From Roseivirga sp. (GTDB lineage Bacteria > Bacteroidota > Bacteroidia > Cytophagales > Cyclobacteriaceae), in contig JAAWWF010000002.1 in the NCBI GenBank assembly GCA_021404565.1, positions 434,001 to 498,000 of the forward strand: 64,000 nucleotides of DNA, in the 5' to 3' direction. Shown here in pieces: positions 43,201 to 53,441 of this stretch (its first letter is position 1; each line of letters starts with the position of its first letter). The notes under the pieces are model-generated. The model did no database searches. It saw only the letters and a program-made list of their open reading frames with translations, and was not told the DNA's origin. The translations under genes and the position numbers were made by a program.

Positions 43201-45994
43201 TACGGAGACACAAAAGCTGACGATTCCAAGGTCTGTAGACAAAAGGCCATCCCTCAACTATAATGGCATGCTGCGGCAGGGCATTCAGTCGATTCAGGAA
43301 ATGGCGGGCAGGCGATGGACTAATTATAATGCGAGTGACCCGGGAATTACCCTGCTCGAATATCTCTGCTATGGTCTGCTGGATCTGGGCTATAAAAGCA
43401 CTTTTCCGATGGAAGACATGCTCTCTGATGAGCGTGACCAAATTCTTACCAAGGACAGGTTCTATACCGCCAGAGAGGTGCTCTTCTCTAACCCTTTGAC
43501 CGTTTCTGACTTTCGCAAAGTGTTGATAGACAGGGTGGAAGGTATAAAAAATGCCTGGGTTGTTCCGGTCACCAGCAAAGGCTGCTTTCAGGGAAGCTAC
43601 GAGATTTTCCTTGAACTCAACGATGAGTTGAAACTGAAATGGGTAGAGCTGCTTGAATCCCCGGAAGGAAATGTGGGCTCTTTTTTATCAATTAATAACA
43701 CGGATGATTTTACACAGCAAAGCCTGAATGATCCTGCCGCCTTCAAAATCAGAATGAATAACATCATCAGAGGGGCAGATGCTTTGCTTTCTAGACACCG
43801 CAACCTTGGTGAGATTTTCACCCGCTCCAACATACTCAGGCCTGTGGAATTTAAGCTTCAGGGAGATGTGTTTCTGCTGTTTTCTGCCAACCTGGAAGAG
43901 ACCATCGCCTGGATGTTTTATAGCCTTAATAACTATTTTTCCAGGTTTATTGAGTTTCATACCTATGAAGAATTGCGTGAAGAGGGAAATGATGTAGATG
44001 ACATCTTATTGGGGCCCAGACTGGAAAATGGCTTCATTAAAGACAAAGACCTGCTGCCTCTCAGGGATAGTGCAGATCCTGAAATTCTCAAATCTACGCT
44101 GGTGGCCCATAAGGCGATTACCAGCATCTTGTCATTTGGGGTGAGTGTACCGGCCAATATCCATCAGCCTAAAGAGTCTGATTATAAAAAAGTAAAAGGG
44201 AAAATTGAATTTCACCGTCACAGCTCGCCTTTTTTCGACCATACTACGGCCGCTTCCATCATCCTGGACCCTAATGAGCTACTGACCTTCTACCATGGCG
44301 AAAGGGAGGTGAAAACACTGGATCAGGCCAAGATCAACAGTTATTATGAGTCCTGGACTACGAGAAAAGCCGTCAGTAGCTATCATTTCGAGAAAGAGTT
44401 GGGACCTATGCTTCCGCAGGGCAAGTTTCGTGATGTAAAGAAATATCATTCCATTCAACAGATTTTACCAGAGCAGTTTGGGCTTAAGGCCCAGGCAGAT
44501 TATGGCGCATTTAGTGCTGCCAAAAGCGGAAAAATCAAACAGCTGAAGGCCTATCTGATGTTCTTCGAGCAAATTCTGGCGGACCATCAGGCACAAATGG
44601 ACAACCTGGACGAGCTGTTGTCTTTCAACTCTGCAATCAAGATTGAAGAAGCCCTCTGCCAGACCTATTACTCCCAGGGGCTTTATGACAGCCCCGGCAT
44701 TCAGGAGATACTAAAACCTTTCAGGCAGTTTCAACATGCCAATAATCAGGTAGACGAACATCTCAAAGAGCAATGGGATTTGTTCAGAAAGGACCCCACC
44801 AACCCCTACGAAAACTTTCTGTCTCAGCTCAAAGACAACGAAGAACGGAATGTAGAGCGTAAGGATCGTTTTCTCAAGCATGTGCTGGCGAGGTTTGGAG
44901 AAAGTTTTGCTCCGGACATACTGCTGGAACTTAATCCCCATTACGGAACATACTCCCTGGCCAATATTGAGAGCATCAGTGAGTTGCTCAAGCACTTTGC
45001 CCTTTACAGCGAGAACATCAGTAGGTCTTATTTCAACCCAAGAGCTCACCTGGACCAGGAATCTGGCGGGCAGGTATCAGACCACCCCGAGTTCCTGTTT
45101 ACGGGACTCGAATATAAGTTCGGCATCATCTTTCAGCTTAAGAGCTATTATAAGGGGATTCTGGACATGATTCGCGACAGAATAGGAAAAGAGGATCCTC
45201 ATTTGAAACTCAGGCTTGAATGCATCGACCCTGCATCGGAAGATGAGTTCATCGTCATGCATTATATGGGACAAAGGCTATTGGAGATTCCGGCTGAAGA
45301 CAAACCCATGGAAGACAGTCTGGAGGAGCATCTGGAAGTACTGGAAATGATGGTATCAGAGACCAAGGGTTTTGTCTTGATTGACAATTCATTGTTAATC
45401 AGTCATTTGCAAAACGAGCAATGGTCATTGGTTAAGGACGACAAAGCACTGACACTACAAAGAGCAAAGCATAAAGGGGAAGATGATCATGAAGTAGAGA
45501 AAGGCCCGGTTTCGGATGTCAACCTAAGGCAGGTGCAGGATCTGATGGTACGGTATGAAGAAAAGTGGAAGGGTGCTGAACTTTATGCTGAATATACTTT
45601 TGATGACGAAACAGTGCTCACCGAGCTTATGGAAGAGGATGGAGCTCATAATGACCGGTTTGTCGACCATGAGGTGATCCGCTCCAATGACGAGGTGTTT
45701 CACTTCGAAGTAGGGCTTTATCTGCCAAGGTGGATTACCAAGGTCAATCAGCCCGAGTTCGAACAGCTGTTTATGAGAGAACTTACGCGCCAGGGACCGG
45801 TACACCTAAATTACAACATTCAACACCTTGATGCATTGCCACTTACCTGGTTGTTGATACTGAGAAAAAAGTGGTTTGCAATTATCAATAAGGTGCAAAA
45901 CGGGGGAGACCTTACCGAAGACGACTTACTGATCGTTCGGGGACTTCTGAAGTTCATTAAATCACCTCATGACGAAAGCCAGATCAACTTATGA
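43193..45994 (+). CDS. Baseplate J-like wedge protein 2 of the eCIS (Pvc12-like)
   Basis: A 933-residue protein with the baseplate-J start GRRWTNYNASDPGITLLEYL and further YGLLDLGYKSTFPMEDML. The rest is helical with long charged segments; the C-terminal quarter (DDETVLTELMEEDGAHNDRF onward) is a separate alpha/beta domain. Two J-like wedge proteins in tandem are the norm in eCIS loci, where they form the heterodimeric wedge around the spike. The gene overlaps the upstream gene by eight bases and the downstream gene by four (ATGA), so the three are translationally coupled. Confidence 0.88.
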   Translation: MSNTETQKLTIPRSVDKRPSLNYNGMLRQGIQSIQEMAGRRWTNYNASDPGITLLEYLCYGLLDLGYKSTFPMEDMLSDERDQILTKDRFYTAREVLFSNPLTVSDFRKVLIDRVEGIKNAWVVPVTSKGCFQGSYEIFLELNDELKLKWVELLESPEGNVGSFLSINNTDDFTQQSLNDPAAFKIRMNNIIRGADALLSRHRNLGEIFTRSNILRPVEFKLQGDVFLLFSANLEETIAWMFYSLNNYFSRFIEFHTYEELREEGNDVDDILLGPRLENGFIKDKDLLPLRDSADPEILKSTLVAHKAITSILSFGVSVPANIHQPKESDYKKVKGKIEFHRHSSPFFDHTTAASIILDPNELLTFYHGEREVKTLDQAKINSYYESWTTRKAVSSYHFEKELGPMLPQGKFRDVKKYHSIQQILPEQFGLKAQADYGAFSAAKSGKIKQLKAYLMFFEQILADHQAQMDNLDELLSFNSAIKIEEALCQTYYSQGLYDSPGIQEILKPFRQFQHANNQVDEHLKEQWDLFRKDPTNPYENFLSQLKDNEERNVERKDRFLKHVLARFGESFAPDILLELNPHYGTYSLANIESISELLKHFALYSENISRSYFNPRAHLDQESGGQVSDHPEFLFTGLEYKFGIIFQLKSYYKGILDMIRDRIGKEDPHLKLRLECIDPASEDEFIVMHYMGQRLLEIPAEDKPMEDSLEEHLEVLEMMVSETKGFVLIDNSLLISHLQNEQWSLVKDDKALTLQRAKHKGEDDHEVEKGPVSDVNLRQVQDLMVRYEEKWKGAELYAEYTFDDETVLTELMEEDGAHNDRFVDHEVIRSNDEVFHFEVGLYLPRWITKVNQPEFEQLFMRELTRQGPVHLNYNIQHLDALPLTWLLILRKKWFAIINKVQNGGDLTEDDLLIVRGLLKFIKSPHDESQINL

Positions 45995-48900
45995 GCCAGG
46001 GTAGTCATATCATAAAGAGCAAGGTTTTGGAAGTGTCCTTTGATCAGGAAAAAGAGGCTATGTCTTTTCAAAAAAGGCTGGCAGAGCTCGTACGAGAGGA
46101 GATATCTGAAATTACCGAGAGATGTCTGTCTAATTTCGATGGCATTTCGCGTCAATACATCCATAGACTTGAACTCGATTTGGGCGATTTACCCTACAGG
46201 GCTTTTGAAAGAGAACTACCTGTAATCTACGAGAAAGAGCTTATGAAGGCCCTTTCGGCCAAACTTGGGCATTTGCCAAGGAAAACAGAAACTGATGAAG
46301 ACAAACGGGTTGACCTGGTGTCTATGGTGCGCTACTTCCTCATCAAGAGTTATATGCCCTGGAATTACAATGACAGTAACTGGACCTCTTTCCAGGACAT
46401 GTTTGACCAGGCCATGCGAACAGATATGCAGCTGCTCATTGACGACCTGAATCTGCTGCTTAAATCAGAATCGGCCAGGGTAAGATTGATCAATCACCTG
46501 AGTGAGAAGCAAATTCGTCAGCTCGTACAGAAAATTGAGCCGACACAAGCCGATCTGATTATCAGCTATCACGAGGAATGGCTGAAAACTGAAAAAGAAC
46601 GACTGGTTTTCAAAACTGACAAAGCAGAGCTGGCCAAGCAACTGTGGCTGTTCATTTTCAACTATCTCTATGATGACCGCGGTTCTTATTTCAATACAAG
46701 AGCTTTCTTAATCAGCACCTTAAGGCAGATCTCCGGTCATTTTAACCTGCCCTTTCAGTTTACCATTTCTCTGCTCAGAGACAGTTATTACAGTCAATCG
46801 GTATTGAGCCGCAGAGGTGGTTTCAGCACCATTATTAAGGATATTCTCGATGAGTTTGATACACCGGGAAAGAAAGAAACGACTGAAGTAAGCTCAGACC
46901 ATCATTACAGCATTGCTGACATTACCTATTATCTGTCGCATGGTAGATTACCAGCGAACGATAATTTCAATGCCTACAAGTTCGAAAAGTCAATTACCCG
47001 GCTAATCGAAGGGGACAAGGCGGAGATGATCCGATTGTTACGGGGCTTGACAAACCAACAAGGGCAAGTGTTGCGGTTGATCAAACCACTCTCTGATACA
47101 AGTATTCTGAAGATTGTAAACCTGCTGAGTCCCGGTAATGGTGTCGCCATACAAGCCTACCATGGAGAGGTAGTCAAGGCCCAGAAAAGAAAAGCCATTG
47201 TGCAGGCTCCTGCTTATGAGTTCCCCAAAATTATCTGGAGCATTATTATCACCATTCTTGCCGATGATTATGGAAGTGGGTTTAACAGAAAGACCTTTTT
47301 AAGAGGACTGATTCAGAAAACCGCTCTGCGTTTTAATCTGTCCTATAAGGTGCTGTTACAGATGCTGAAATCCAGTCTGGAGCAAATGGAAGAGACAGAA
47401 CAACCCGTTCATGCACTTAAGCTGATCAATGAAATATACCTGGAGGATTTTGGTAAGAAGAGGAAGAGAAAAGACAAGGTGATTGATTTTAAATCAATTG
47501 ATTTACAGTGGATTGAGTCTAGTATTATAAAGCAAAAGTTGCATGTAAAAATCACAAAGGCCGGCTATCATACCGTTAGAGAATTTGTAGCCTTCTTTGC
47601 CGAAAAAGAGCCGGACAGGCTGGCCAGGCTTATTTCAAAATCGATCGATAAACCAGACTTCCTGCGACAGGTCATGAAGTCCATGGATCGTCAGGTACTT
47701 TCCAGATTGGCACAATCGAAAACGGGCATCAGTGCCTCCATATGGCTCTCTACTTTTGACCTGATTACCGGTATGGCCTCTCTTGAAATAGTAAATCCGG
47801 CTGTGCGCCAAACGGCCATACGGGAATTTCTTTTAAGGTGGATTTTCACACTCTCCGGTTCGGCTAATAGCAGGGTAGAGCATGAGCTTGTAGTGCTTGC
47901 TAAGAGGCAGGGACTTGACTTTAATGAGCTCCTGCGCTCACTGATCTGGCTTAGTAGAGAGACAGGCAATAAAGAAGTACTGAAGCCTCTGCTCGATATC
48001 GCTGACAAATTTAAAATTGATTATACAACCCGTTCCTTTAAATGGCTTTCTAAACCCAGTGAAGCCGTAGAGCAGTCTCCCGGAAAGCAGCGAGTGTCTG
48101 AGCTGGTAGAGCTGGTTATTTTTAGTCTCGAAGGGCGTTTCAGTCAGGTAAGGGCTGCTGAGTTGGGTTTCACCACCATCGAAGAGGTGATAGCCTATCT
48201 CACTAAACATCACCCCCAGGTACTGAAGAACGGTCTGGCGGGAATGAAAGCTAAAGGAGAGGCCCTGCCGGGTATCGGAAGGGAGTTGACACTGGATACT
48301 TACTATGAGCTGCTGAATTTGCTGGATCTATCAGTAGGCAGATCCATGGTTTTGTTACTCAATAAACTTCAGGCCAAGCTCAATACCGGAACTCAAAACA
48401 TCAATCGCTTTTTAAGCCTCCTGCGATCTATGGCCTTGTGCCATGTATCAGCCAATACCTTTCATACCGAAGATTTCCTGAATGACTTTGTAAAACTGCT
48501 TTCGCGGTCATCGAGAGGTGTTTATTTACAGGTAATTCCCGTCCTCACCAGTCAGCTTTCTTCTCTGGCACTTCCGGGCAATGGTAGCGTCCAGAATGTA
48601 ATTGATCAGCTGGAATGGCAGTTTAATCATGAAGATGAGCTGCCTCCGGTCACAGACGGGGCTCTCAAAGAGATCATGCGCAAAGAATTCTTTAAAAAGG
48701 GCCTGGAGAAAGAGTCAACCGTAACACCATGGTTTGAAGAAACGACAGAAAAAGTGTTTGACGAAATATATATCGAAAATGCAGGACTGGTACTCTTATC
48801 AGCCTATTTGCCCACACTGTTTGATAGGGCAGGCCTCACAGCAGAGGGTGTTTTTACTACTGATGAAAACCGGGAAAGGGCAGTATTGCTTATGCAATAC

Positions 48901-49260
48901 CTTCTGCTGGACGAACCACCACTGGAAGAGCACTACCTGGCCCTGAATAAGGTTATCTGCGGATTGCCCATTGCCGACCCCATGAAGACAAGTCTGGATA
49001 TCACCTCTGAAGAAACTGAATTGATCGATGGACTCATCCAGGCGGTGATTCAGCATTGGTCGGTAATCAGAAACAGCTCAGTAGAAGGTTTTCGGGGAGA
49101 TTGGCTGTGGAGAAAAGGAAAACTGGAGCAAAAAGAGGATGTCTGGGAGTTGAACATTGAAAGCAGCACCTATGATATTTTACTGGACCAACTTCCTTTT
49201 AGCTATTCGCCCATTAAGTATTCGTGGATGGAAAAACCCATAGTAGTCAACTGGAGATGA
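45991..49260 (+). CDS. Contractile injection system tape-measure-type protein (Pvc14-like)
   Basis: A 1089-residue, largely helical protein of the eCIS tape-measure group. Family marks are an N-terminal strand-helix unit (SKVLEVSFDQEKEAMSFQKR), then YIHRLELDLGDLPYRAFERE, and a series of ~150-residue helical repeats with paired short motifs (DITYYLSHGRLPANDNFNAY at ~310; later units near 430, 590 and 700). In this family length correlates with tube length, and the protein fills the tube lumen before firing. It overlaps both neighbours by four bases (ATGA). No toxin domain is evident at either end. Confidence 0.86.
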   Translation: MSQGSHIIKSKVLEVSFDQEKEAMSFQKRLAELVREEISEITERCLSNFDGISRQYIHRLELDLGDLPYRAFERELPVIYEKELMKALSAKLGHLPRKTETDEDKRVDLVSMVRYFLIKSYMPWNYNDSNWTSFQDMFDQAMRTDMQLLIDDLNLLLKSESARVRLINHLSEKQIRQLVQKIEPTQADLIISYHEEWLKTEKERLVFKTDKAELAKQLWLFIFNYLYDDRGSYFNTRAFLISTLRQISGHFNLPFQFTISLLRDSYYSQSVLSRRGGFSTIIKDILDEFDTPGKKETTEVSSDHHYSIADITYYLSHGRLPANDNFNAYKFEKSITRLIEGDKAEMIRLLRGLTNQQGQVLRLIKPLSDTSILKIVNLLSPGNGVAIQAYHGEVVKAQKRKAIVQAPAYEFPKIIWSIIITILADDYGSGFNRKTFLRGLIQKTALRFNLSYKVLLQMLKSSLEQMEETEQPVHALKLINEIYLEDFGKKRKRKDKVIDFKSIDLQWIESSIIKQKLHVKITKAGYHTVREFVAFFAEKEPDRLARLISKSIDKPDFLRQVMKSMDRQVLSRLAQSKTGISASIWLSTFDLITGMASLEIVNPAVRQTAIREFLLRWIFTLSGSANSRVEHELVVLAKRQGLDFNELLRSLIWLSRETGNKEVLKPLLDIADKFKIDYTTRSFKWLSKPSEAVEQSPGKQRVSELVELVIFSLEGRFSQVRAAELGFTTIEEVIAYLTKHHPQVLKNGLAGMKAKGEALPGIGRELTLDTYYELLNLLDLSVGRSMVLLLNKLQAKLNTGTQNINRFLSLLRSMALCHVSANTFHTEDFLNDFVKLLSRSSRGVYLQVIPVLTSQLSSLALPGNGSVQNVIDQLEWQFNHEDELPPVTDGALKEIMRKEFFKKGLEKESTVTPWFEETTEKVFDEIYIENAGLVLLSAYLPTLFDRAGLTAEGVFTTDENRERAVLLMQYLLLDEPPLEEHYLALNKVICGLPIADPMKTSLDITSEETELIDGLIQAVIQHWSVIRNSSVEGFRGDWLWRKGKLEQKEDVWELNIESSTYDILLDQLPFSYSPIKYSWMEKPIVVNWR

Positions 49261-50591
49261 GTGAGAAAGAGCAAAATATGGCAACACTCAACCGGGAGCT
49301 TCATTGGTTTGCTCAGGTATTGAATGCCCGAATCAGTGGTTACCTGACGCAAAAGGAGCTACCGGTTTCAGACCCGCCTGATCTTTCGCAAGAAAGCTCC
49401 GCTTATGCCAATCTGGTCAGAAAACATGAGTTTGACGAGGGGGCCCGACTGGTGCTGATACTGGCCCTTGCACCTCATGTAATGCCGGCAGTCCTCGACC
49501 CGTTTTTTACCAAAAACAGCATTTACGATCGAGGTATGACCGAATTCGGGGGCTACCTGAGCAAAAATCATGGTGGGTTTCTACCAACGGGAGAAACAGC
49601 CGTCTTTATCAATTCCGAAGGAGATTTTACCAAAAGGGCAAAAGCGGAGAGTTACCTGCATCCCGATCATCCGTTGGTCAGGGAAGAGCTCATTAGCCTG
49701 TATGGTACCGAGAAAGATTCTCCTAGAATGAGCGCTCCTTTGATTTTTTCTGAGCGTTTTCTTCCGCATCTGTTAACCGGTGAAGCCTATACTCCTCAAA
49801 GCTACGCGCTATTCCCGGCCAAGAAGATCAATACCAATATGGAATGGTCCGATCTGGTAATAGACAAGGGAACACTGGAAGACATTGATCAGATCAGATA
49901 CTGGATCGAGAAAGGCGATTTTCTTATGAACGAAATGGAGCTTGATAAGAAGATCAAGCCCGGCTACAGAAGTCTCTTTTATGGTCCACCGGGCACGGGA
50001 AAAACTCTGACAGCATGCCTTTTAGGTAAGGCAACTGGCAGTGACGTGTATCGGGTTGACCTTTCTGCCATTGTTTCAAAGTACATAGGAGAAACGGAGA
50101 AGAACCTGTCGCGCATCTTTGATTATGCCGAAAAGCAGGGCTGGATTCTCTTTTTTGATGAAGCTGATGCCCTTTTTGGCAAAAGAACTCAGACCAGTTC
50201 TTCCAACGATCGCTTTGCTAATCAGGAGGTGGCCTATCTGCTACAGCGGATTGAAGACTTCCCAGGTGTGGTCATTCTGGCCTCTAACCTGCGATCCAAC
50301 ATTGATCAGGCCTTCTCCCGCAGGTTTCAGTCCATGGTCTACTTTGGTATGCCCGATGCCCGTAACCGCTACAAGCTTTGGCAAAAAATATTTGAGGGTC
50401 CATTAAAAGTAGAGGAGAACCTGAATCTAAGGGCATTGGCTAACGACTATGAAATGTCGGGTGGCTCAGCCATTAATGTATACCGCTTCGGGGCCTTAAA
50501 GGCCATGAGCAGACCAGATAAGCTGATTCTTAAAGAGGATATACTGAAGGGGATTCAAAAAGAATTTCAAAAGGAAGGGAAGACACTATGA
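49257..50591 (+). CDS. AAA+ ATPase of the eCIS (Pvc15-like)
   Basis: A 444-residue ATPase. I place the start at the ATG giving MSEKEQNMATLNREL, which overlaps the tape-measure stop by four bases. Residues 1-200 are a substrate-binding domain; the AAA core has Walker A GPPGTGKT (243-250), Walker B ILFFDEADALFG (Asp301, Glu302), sensor 1 near VVILASNLRSNIDQAF and the arginine finger in SRRFQSMVYFGMPDARNR. Pvc15-type ATPases help load effectors or assemble particles. This is a single-AAA protein, not a ClpV-type double ring, which separates the system from a T6SS. Confidence 0.94.
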   Translation: MSEKEQNMATLNRELHWFAQVLNARISGYLTQKELPVSDPPDLSQESSAYANLVRKHEFDEGARLVLILALAPHVMPAVLDPFFTKNSIYDRGMTEFGGYLSKNHGGFLPTGETAVFINSEGDFTKRAKAESYLHPDHPLVREELISLYGTEKDSPRMSAPLIFSERFLPHLLTGEAYTPQSYALFPAKKINTNMEWSDLVIDKGTLEDIDQIRYWIEKGDFLMNEMELDKKIKPGYRSLFYGPPGTGKTLTACLLGKATGSDVYRVDLSAIVSKYIGETEKNLSRIFDYAEKQGWILFFDEADALFGKRTQTSSSNDRFANQEVAYLLQRIEDFPGVVILASNLRSNIDQAFSRRFQSMVYFGMPDARNRYKLWQKIFEGPLKVEENLNLRALANDYEMSGGSAINVYRFGALKAMSRPDKLILKEDILKGIQKEFQKEGKTL

Positions 50592-50649
50592 GGCTTGAGA
50601 AAGCAAAACGGTGATCACCGGAATTTTAAAAAAGATAAAAAAGAGCATC

Positions 50650-53418
50650 ATGAACATAACATTTAGCAAGCAACTGCACGATTCGATTACCAACGCCAAC
50701 AAAGGCTTGTTGCAAGAAGAGTATAAGCTCAATAATGCAAAAAGCGCTGCGAAGCTTTCGCTCTATTATACCCATGGGAATACGGAGAAAAATGCCATCA
50801 ATTTCCAGAACATTAACAGTGACAAGGAAAAGGCTCTGTTGTTGGATGAGAAGAGCCTGAGGGCTGTCAGTCTGGCCAATAACGCTTTACTGGCCGCCAA
50901 GCAGGCACTGGTAGATTCTTCATTGGCCACTAACAATATATCTACAGCGGCCAATGGCATGCAGGCGGCTACGAATGCCATTACCAAGCTTTCGAGCGAT
51001 GTGGCGGGTATCCTGGCCATAGCCAATGCTTCCGATTTTGGCAGCAAGATTCAGCAGTCCATTCAGGAAGCCTATGAAAAGGCGAGGGTTGCGGCAAAAA
51101 TGGCCGAAGAGGTAAGTCTCATCTCGCTGCAAACCACCATCGAGGCGGCCCAGTCTACTGCCAGTACCGTAGTGAAGGATGCGGAAATGACACTCTCTTC
51201 CATTACGGCATTGAATAAGGTAACCACAGCCCGATATACAGACACCTCCAATAAGGTAGTAACGGCTGTAAAACACCTGACAGAGGCCAGGAAGGTGGAG
51301 AAAATAGCTTCAGCTACCTATGACATTGCCTTTAAGCAGGATCAGGCGATCAGAAACACCCTGGGCCTTATTAACAGTGTTTCCAACAATAACCTGCAGC
51401 TGTTTGACCCTGTAAGGGACCTGTATAAGGGGGATTGGAAAAACAGGCCCAAGAGCAATTCGGAGGCAGGAGAGTCCTATTCCATCTATTTTGATGCTTT
51501 TAAAAATGAGAAGGCCATCAGGGCCTACCATGTGGTGATGGTGAAGTCAGATGCAGCCGGTACTTTTGATATTAACCTGGCCAAAGATCTAAGGCCCGGC
51601 ACCTATAAAAAAGTAGAGCCCAAAGGCTATAGTGGTTATAGTCACACATTCTATCTATTGGGCACTGACAAAGCACTCATTTCAACCGATCCCTATGAAG
51701 AAGAACCATGCCAGTCAGGGGGGGCAAATAGCGTGGAGCATAAAGACATAAGGGGGATTGCCATTGACTATCGGGGCAAGCCCATAGAAAATGGTGTCAA
51801 CTATGTGGCCTTCGTGTATGCTGTTTTTACTGAGGATTATCAAAAAAGAGTGAACAATACCGATGGATACCTGTCACTTCCTTCTGAGGAGCTCTTATTG
51901 CAAAAGAACTTGCCTGCAGTAGAGCGTGTGAAAGTCCATGAGCCATACTTCAACTCCAGAAACTTTGAGATCGTCTTTTCTGTGCCTACAGAAGACTATG
52001 ATCCTGACCTGCTTGAATACAGAATCATGGTGCTGGACAAGGAAAATGTGAAGGCTGATGAGATCAATAAACGCATTCTTAATGCTATTGGAACTACAGG
52101 ACAATATACATATGACTATAGTGTAGAGCAGGATCAGCTGGAGAAATTAGAGGCCAGCCTGCACCAGGAAAGAATTCACTTCAATACGCTGGAAAGCCGA
52201 ATAAGGGAGAAAAGAGCTTTGCTTCAGAAGCTCAATACAGAAATGGATGGTTATGGAGATTCACCTATTCCTCCCTCCATGAAAGCATCGCGTAAGGAGT
52301 TGAAAAAAGAGCTTAAGGGACTGAAGGCTGATATTCAAAAGAGCAATGAACAACGCACGGCCATTGAAGTGCTCATCAATGGCGATAAAGCATTTGAACT
52401 GGGTGGTAAGAAGAAAGACCTGGAAGATGCCCGGATCAAGTTGGATAAGGCGGTGATAAATCAGCGACAGGCTACCTCTGAAAAGACCTCCGATTTCTTG
52501 TTCGGCAATGACCTGATGAAAGTGGTTTTACCAGCCAATTACTATATCGCCAAGCCCTTTAGCCGGGATGTTTCCAGAGCGAAGATTAAGGAACGTGAGG
52601 CACGTGAAAAATTCAAACTGGCCAGGCTGATAGCCAGAGATGGCATAAAGCTGATGGCCCTAAATCAAACGAACATCGAAGAGGCCGAACAAAAGCTGGA
52701 AGAAGCACATCAGGACCTTATCCGTGCCAATGCGGTTTTTACTGAAGCCGAAACCCGTCTCAATACTTCTGAAATCAATGTGCTTCATTCCGATAGAAAG
52801 TATGATTTGTCTGATGAGGAAGAAGGAACCTATCATAAGGAATCGGAAGCCCACATCAAGCTAAGGAAGGCCGTGGACAATATTCGCAAGGCTCAGGCTG
52901 AGTTTGAAGCTGCCCGTGACCTGGTAAACGTTCGCGAAACCGAACTGAAAGCACTGCAGCAGGGAGAAGTAATCAAAGGGGAGAAGATGGAACGTATTCT
53001 CGCTGACTATGTATATGCCGGTTATGTCTATGAGCGGGCGCGAAGGATTTATCATCTTGCCAAGCGGTATAATGAAACCAAAAAACGGCCCGATCAAATG
53101 CTGTTCTATACTGAATTGGGAGAGAGCGCTACCGACAATTACGGAGAGTTGCTACAGTTTAGCCAGGAGAATATCTGGCGCTATGGTGTAGAGCTGATTA
53201 AAAATCACAAAAAGCTGGATAGGGAAGAAGATGTTCAGGACCTGCTCGAAACCCTGAAGAAAGAATCGTTACAGAAGCTCTGTGGCAAGAAGAAGAAAGC
53301 CTATCAGGCAGTGGTGCTTACCGCTATAAAATCAGATCGATCTGATATGAAGAACAGGTACAGAGAGCAGCACTCCCGGTATTCTAAGTCCCATGTACTT
53401 TATGGCACGGCAGACTAA
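50650..53418 (+). CDS. Large alanine-rich coiled-coil protein at the eCIS 3' end, function unknown
   Basis: A 922-residue protein I cannot assign. I start it at the ATG giving MNITFSKQLHDSITNANKGL; a GTG 39 bases upstream is less likely. Residues ~40-245 are Ala/Ser/Thr-rich helices (AANGMQAATNAITKLSSDVA); ~250-480 is a beta-rich region with what look like one or two fibronectin-III-like units (AYHVVMVKSDAAGTFDIN, GVNYVAFVYAVFTEDYQKR); from ~490 it is long charged coiled coil. No signal peptide, membrane helix or enzyme motif is visible. It lies 58 bases after the ATPase on the same strand and is followed by a smaller protein of similar helical design. It is a candidate for the missing fibre, an accessory shaft or cargo. 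Confidence 0.7.
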   Translation: MNITFSKQLHDSITNANKGLLQEEYKLNNAKSAAKLSLYYTHGNTEKNAINFQNINSDKEKALLLDEKSLRAVSLANNALLAAKQALVDSSLATNNISTAANGMQAATNAITKLSSDVAGILAIANASDFGSKIQQSIQEAYEKARVAAKMAEEVSLISLQTTIEAAQSTASTVVKDAEMTLSSITALNKVTTARYTDTSNKVVTAVKHLTEARKVEKIASATYDIAFKQDQAIRNTLGLINSVSNNNLQLFDPVRDLYKGDWKNRPKSNSEAGESYSIYFDAFKNEKAIRAYHVVMVKSDAAGTFDINLAKDLRPGTYKKVEPKGYSGYSHTFYLLGTDKALISTDPYEEEPCQSGGANSVEHKDIRGIAIDYRGKPIENGVNYVAFVYAVFTEDYQKRVNNTDGYLSLPSEELLLQKNLPAVERVKVHEPYFNSRNFEIVFSVPTEDYDPDLLEYRIMVLDKENVKADEINKRILNAIGTTGQYTYDYSVEQDQLEKLEASLHQERIHFNTLESRIREKRALLQKLNTEMDGYGDSPIPPSMKASRKELKKELKGLKADIQKSNEQRTAIEVLINGDKAFELGGKKKDLEDARIKLDKAVINQRQATSEKTSDFLFGNDLMKVVLPANYYIAKPFSRDVSRAKIKEREAREKFKLARLIARDGIKLMALNQTNIEEAEQKLEEAHQDLIRANAVFTEAETRLNTSEINVLHSDRKYDLSDEEEGTYHKESEAHIKLRKAVDNIRKAQAEFEAARDLVNVRETELKALQQGEVIKGEKMERILADYVYAGYVYERARRIYHLAKRYNETKKRPDQMLFYTELGESATDNYGELLQFSQENIWRYGVELIKNHKKLDREEDVQDLLETLKKESLQKLCGKKKKAYQAVVLTAIKSDRSDMKNRYREQHSRYSKSHVLYGTAD

Positions 53419-53441
53419 TATTAACCCTAAACTCAGAAACC